Below the pieces are notes generated by a model. That model was not told the DNA's origin. It worked only from the letters and a program-made list of their open reading frames with translations, and did no database searches. Both the position numbers and the translations under genes were made by a program. Below, piece after piece: positions 62,162 to 64,000 of a stretch of 64,000 bases of DNA. The DNA is from Brevundimonas sp. LM2 (GTDB taxonomy: Bacteria > Pseudomonadota > Alphaproteobacteria > Caulobacterales > Caulobacteraceae). Position 1 is the stretch's first letter, and each line of letters begins with the position of its first letter. The stretch spans positions 953,501-1,017,500 of the forward strand of contig NZ_CP019508.1 of assembly GCF_002002865.1 (NCBI RefSeq), read 5' to 3'.

Positions 62162-63098
62162 TGTTCGTGTCCGTATTGTCATAGGCGGGGTAGTAGCCCC
62201 CGGTTGCGCCCACTGTGTTCAGCGGGTCGTTGGCGGCGTCGAGGCAGACTTCGGGGCCCGGCGCGCCGTAGAGGTTGGCCATGAACTCCACCGTCGCCCG
62301 CTCGATCAGGGCGCGCACGGCCAGTTGCACCGGCTCCATCCCGCCGGTCCCGGCCGAGATGTCGAAGACGTTGCCGTTCAGGAAGTCGAACACGCCGGCT
62401 GAGATCTCGCGGCCGATGATCTGCTTCTGATAGGAGACCACGTCGACCACCTCGAGGGTGGTGGTCTGGACCAGGCGCAGGTCGATGGCGATGTTCATCA
62501 CGAACACCTTGCCCTGGACGATGCCCGATCCGGGCGTGTCGGTGTCGGTCTCGCCCACCCCGGCGTCGAAACCGGCCGAGCGGATGTTGTAGTTCACCTC
62601 GGTGATCCCGCCGACAAGATAGAAGTCCGAACCCGGCACCTGGCCGGCCAGGATGCGGCGATAATTGGGATCCTCGGGCGTGCCGCCCTGGTCGCCGATC
62701 AGACGGTTGTTGGCGTAGCGCAACTCCATCTCCGAGATCGAGGTGTCGTAGCGCTCGACCATCTGCGCCCCGGACTTGGCCAGGGCGCTGAAGGCCATCA
62801 GCGAGGCCCCGCCGGTGACCTGGCGGCCGCCATCGGACGACACCGTGCCGGTGTAATCGCTGATCCGGCCGACCGCCATGCGGGGGGAGGGCAGGTCATA
62901 GCGCCGGGCGTAGTCGGCCAGGCAGTAGAGGGCCGTGGAATAGGGGGTCGGGTTCGACGTCACCGGGGCATTGCCGATCGGCTTGGCGTACATCCCGCCG
63001 GGTCCCGCGACCGGGCTGACGCAGCCGGCGAGCAGGCTGGCGACGGCCAGGGCGACGCCGCCGACCCTGGCGCGACGGGCATGAGCTGTCGGGATCAT
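62088..63098 (-). CDS. hfaB: holdfast anchor secretion lipoprotein HfaB (CsgG-like)
   Basis: A 336-residue outer-membrane lipoprotein with lipobox LeuAlaGlyCys (Cys26). The CsgG-like core includes RMAVGRISDYTGTVSSD, LVGGITEVNYNIRS and MNIAIDLRLVQTTTLEVVDVVSYQKQIIGRE. By analogy to CsgG it forms the pore that exports HfaA and HfaD and anchors holdfast. Its start overlaps the hfaA stop (TGATG at 63096-63100). The last 25 or so residues are Asp/Arg-rich and read over the hfaD start. Confidence 0.92.
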   Translation of the reverse strand: MIPTAHARRARVGGVALAVASLLAGCVSPVAGPGGMYAKPIGNAPVTSNPTPYSTALYCLADYARRYDLPSPRMAVGRISDYTGTVSSDGGRQVTGGASLMAFSALAKSGAQMVERYDTSISEMELRYANNRLIGDQGGTPEDPNYRRILAGQVPGSDFYLVGGITEVNYNIRSAGFDAGVGETDTDTPGSGIVQGKVFVMNIAIDLRLVQTTTLEVVDVVSYQKQIIGREISAGVFDFLNGNVFDISAGTGGMEPVQLAVRALIERATVEFMANLYGAPGPEVCLDAANDPLNTVGATGGYYPAYDNTDTNNGQTRADPDRWNDRRDGAVRRSRY

Positions 63099-63532
63099 CA
63101 GAAGCCTGTCAGGGTGCCGGTCAGGTCCGTGCGGGCGGTAACATTGCCCGTATTGGTCTGACTTGAATTGACGATGACCGTGTTGTGGCTGCCCTGGACC
63201 ACCACGTTCAGATTGTTGCCGATGGCGGTCGAGCCGCCCGAGGCTGCGCCCGCCTGGGTCCCGCCCGAGCCCGAATAGGTCTGCGACACGCCGCCCGACC
63301 GAGCCGAATAGGACGAGGCGCCGGCCTGAATCAGGCCGTCGACGATCAGGCGATTGCCGTTCGGATCGCGGGTGGAGCCGGTCTGGGCCGAGGCCACCGA
63401 CTGGCGGGCCCCGCCGTAGCCGTTCTGGAACGCGGTCAGGCCACCGGACGCACTGGTCTGCGCCAGAGCCGGAGCGGCCATGGCGGACAGGGCCAGGGCC
63501 CCCGCGACTATAGTCTTCCGTCTGTCGGCCAT
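63098..63532 (-). CDS. hfaA: holdfast anchor protein HfaA
   Basis: A 144-residue curlin-like exported protein. After the signal peptide (AMAAPALA) come Gly/Ser/Asn/Gln-rich repeats ending VVVQGSHNTVIVNSSQTNTG, like amyloid-forming CsgA repeats, and the Caulobacter-type PNGNRLIVDG. HfaA forms high-molecular-weight complexes that tether holdfast at the pole. It is first in the operon and precedes hfaB without a gap. Confidence 0.92.
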   Translation of the reverse strand: MADRRKTIVAGALALSAMAAPALAQTSASGGLTAFQNGYGGARQSVASAQTGSTRDPNGNRLIVDGLIQAGASSYSARSGGVSQTYSGSGGTQAGAASGGSTAIGNNLNVVVQGSHNTVIVNSSQTNTGNVTARTDLTGTLTGF

Positions 63533-63593
63533 TCGATCATTCCACGCGGTACAGGTCGAGCCGCAGCACGCGGTTCACTCGCCATGATGGATT

Positions 63594-63604
63594 ATGGTTA
63601 TTAA
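63594..63604 (-). promoter_or_regulatory. TTAA-type CtrA half-site upstream of hfaA
   Basis: On the minus strand TTAATAACCAT lies 62 bp before the hfaA ATG. It matches the CtrA half-site TTAACCAT at seven of eight positions in the second part and carries a TTAA. CtrA control of holdfast genes is established in Caulobacter; this site is a weak match. Confidence 0.3.
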
Positions 63605-63745
63605 GAAGCGCTTGAGATCGTGGGTCGGCGGGTGCAGCGCGGCGGGCGGTCATCACGGGCCTGTCCGGTTCGGCCCGCGACCGTCTGTCGGCATTGCGGG
63701 ATGGGACGATGTCGTTCATCACCCGCAGTCTGGATCGCGCCCTCC

Positions 63746-64000
63746 ATGAAGGGGCCGCGTCCGCAATGGCAGGAGGCCGGTTCGCCCTCGGACCCGAACA
63801 GATCGTCCCCCTGGGGCCCCGCCGAGCCGGCACCGCCCGGGCCGGAGCGCGTGTTCAACGCGCCGCTGCTCGCGGTGCTGCTCGCCCTGTCGATGCCGGC
63901 GCTGTACCTGTTCCAGAGCCGGGCGCACGACTATTGGCTGGGGCTGGCCTTCGCGCCGATCGATCTGGCCGAGGGCCGCTATCTAGGCCTCGTCACCTCT
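63746..64000 (+). CDS. rhomboid family intramembrane serine protease, N-terminal part
   Basis: The first 85 codons of a gene that leaves the window. A Pro-rich cytoplasmic N-terminus (MKGPRPQWQEAGSPSDPNR) leads to a first membrane helix (LLAVLLALSMPALYLFQ) and the LGLAFAPIDLAEGRYLGLVTS that in rhomboids precedes the catalytic helices. The Gly-x-Ser nucleophile and His lie beyond the edge. Divergent from hfaA. Confidence 0.7.
   Translation, partial: MKGPRPQWQEAGSPSDPNRSSPWGPAEPAPPGPERVFNAPLLAVLLALSMPALYLFQSRAHDYWLGLAFAPIDLAEGRYLGLVTS

Noticed and set aside
63709..64000. A second open plus-strand frame overlapping the rhomboid start
   Set aside because: Its translation is Arg/Ala/Gly-rich without membrane helices, whereas the frame from 63746 gives the hydrophobic segment expected of a rhomboid.

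Overview
The window is high-GC, tightly packed alphaproteobacterial chromosome and reads as a member of the Caulobacterales, most likely Brevundimonas or a close relative. The strongest taxonomic marker is a complete holdfast-anchor operon hfaA-hfaB-hfaD at the right end, a hallmark of stalked or holdfast-bearing Caulobacterales. A GST-like FzlA homologue and many genes typical of the family (MHYT-GGDEF-EAL protein, PAS_5 protein, DUF6491, DUF1206, DUF1345) agree. No rRNA, tRNA, CRISPR array, insertion sequence or prophage was seen, so most of the window is ordinary core genome.

Layout. 0-9.2 kb (mostly minus strand): DUF6491 lipoprotein, mnmC, two low-complexity lipoproteins each followed by a hairpin, motA, a long-chain acyl-CoA synthetase, a sorbosone/glucose dehydrogenase-like lipoprotein, a lipocalin and a DUF1206 membrane protein. 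9.2-12.6 kb (plus): UVR-motif protein, a two-gene ABC-2 exporter, DUF427 and a single-pass Pro/Ala-rich protein. 12.6-16.0 kb (minus): hypothetical protein, queG, fzlA, a CDF cation exporter. 16.1-19.1 kb (plus): HTH-citrate-synthase-like protein, uppP, Mpo1-like protein, a membrane protein. 19.1-25.2 kb: S41 and M28 peptidases, AraC-type regulator, 3D-domain protein, GST. 25.3-30.9 kb: S1/P1-type nuclease, SpoU-family rRNA/tRNA methyltransferase, the glutathione-dependent formaldehyde detoxification operon (class III alcohol dehydrogenase, VOC protein, S-formylglutathione hydrolase) and superoxide dismutase. 31-35.8 kb: MBL-fold lipoprotein, c-di-GMP enzyme, rpsD. 35.8-40.2 kb (minus): thioesterase, monothiol glutaredoxin, a degenerate aldo/keto reductase, BolA, GNAT, RadC, Map. 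40.3-43.9 kb (plus): vapBC, CinA-like protein, FadL-type porin, a Phd/RelB-RelE pair. 43.9-48.9 kb: RhlE-type RNA helicase, then an unrecognised secreted gene pair of visibly lower GC. 48.9-57.8 kb: DUF1345, carboxylesterase, malate synthase G, pirin, PhoH, gamma carbonic anhydrase, PAS protein, a poly-Pro secreted protein. 57.9-64 kb: M16 double-domain protease, hfaDBA, and the start of a rhomboid protease that runs off the edge.

How genes fit together. Formaldehyde is handled by AdhC then FghA; Grx4 and BolA are classic partners in iron-sulfur/iron handling; HfaA, HfaB (CsgG-like secretin lipoprotein) and HfaD together tether holdfast to the envelope; FzlA and UppP serve division and wall synthesis. 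Two type II toxin-antitoxin modules lie 3 kb apart.

Points most worth a second look: the secreted pair at 45.87-48.89 kb; an orphan intrinsic terminator with a structured 200-nt region in front of phoH; palindromic intergenic repeats that have been captured as the 3' coding ends of two genes; an aldo/keto reductase that appears to have lost its whole catalytic tetrad between bolA and grx4; and a citrate-synthase-fold protein with an N-terminal helix-turn-helix and a missing catalytic histidine.
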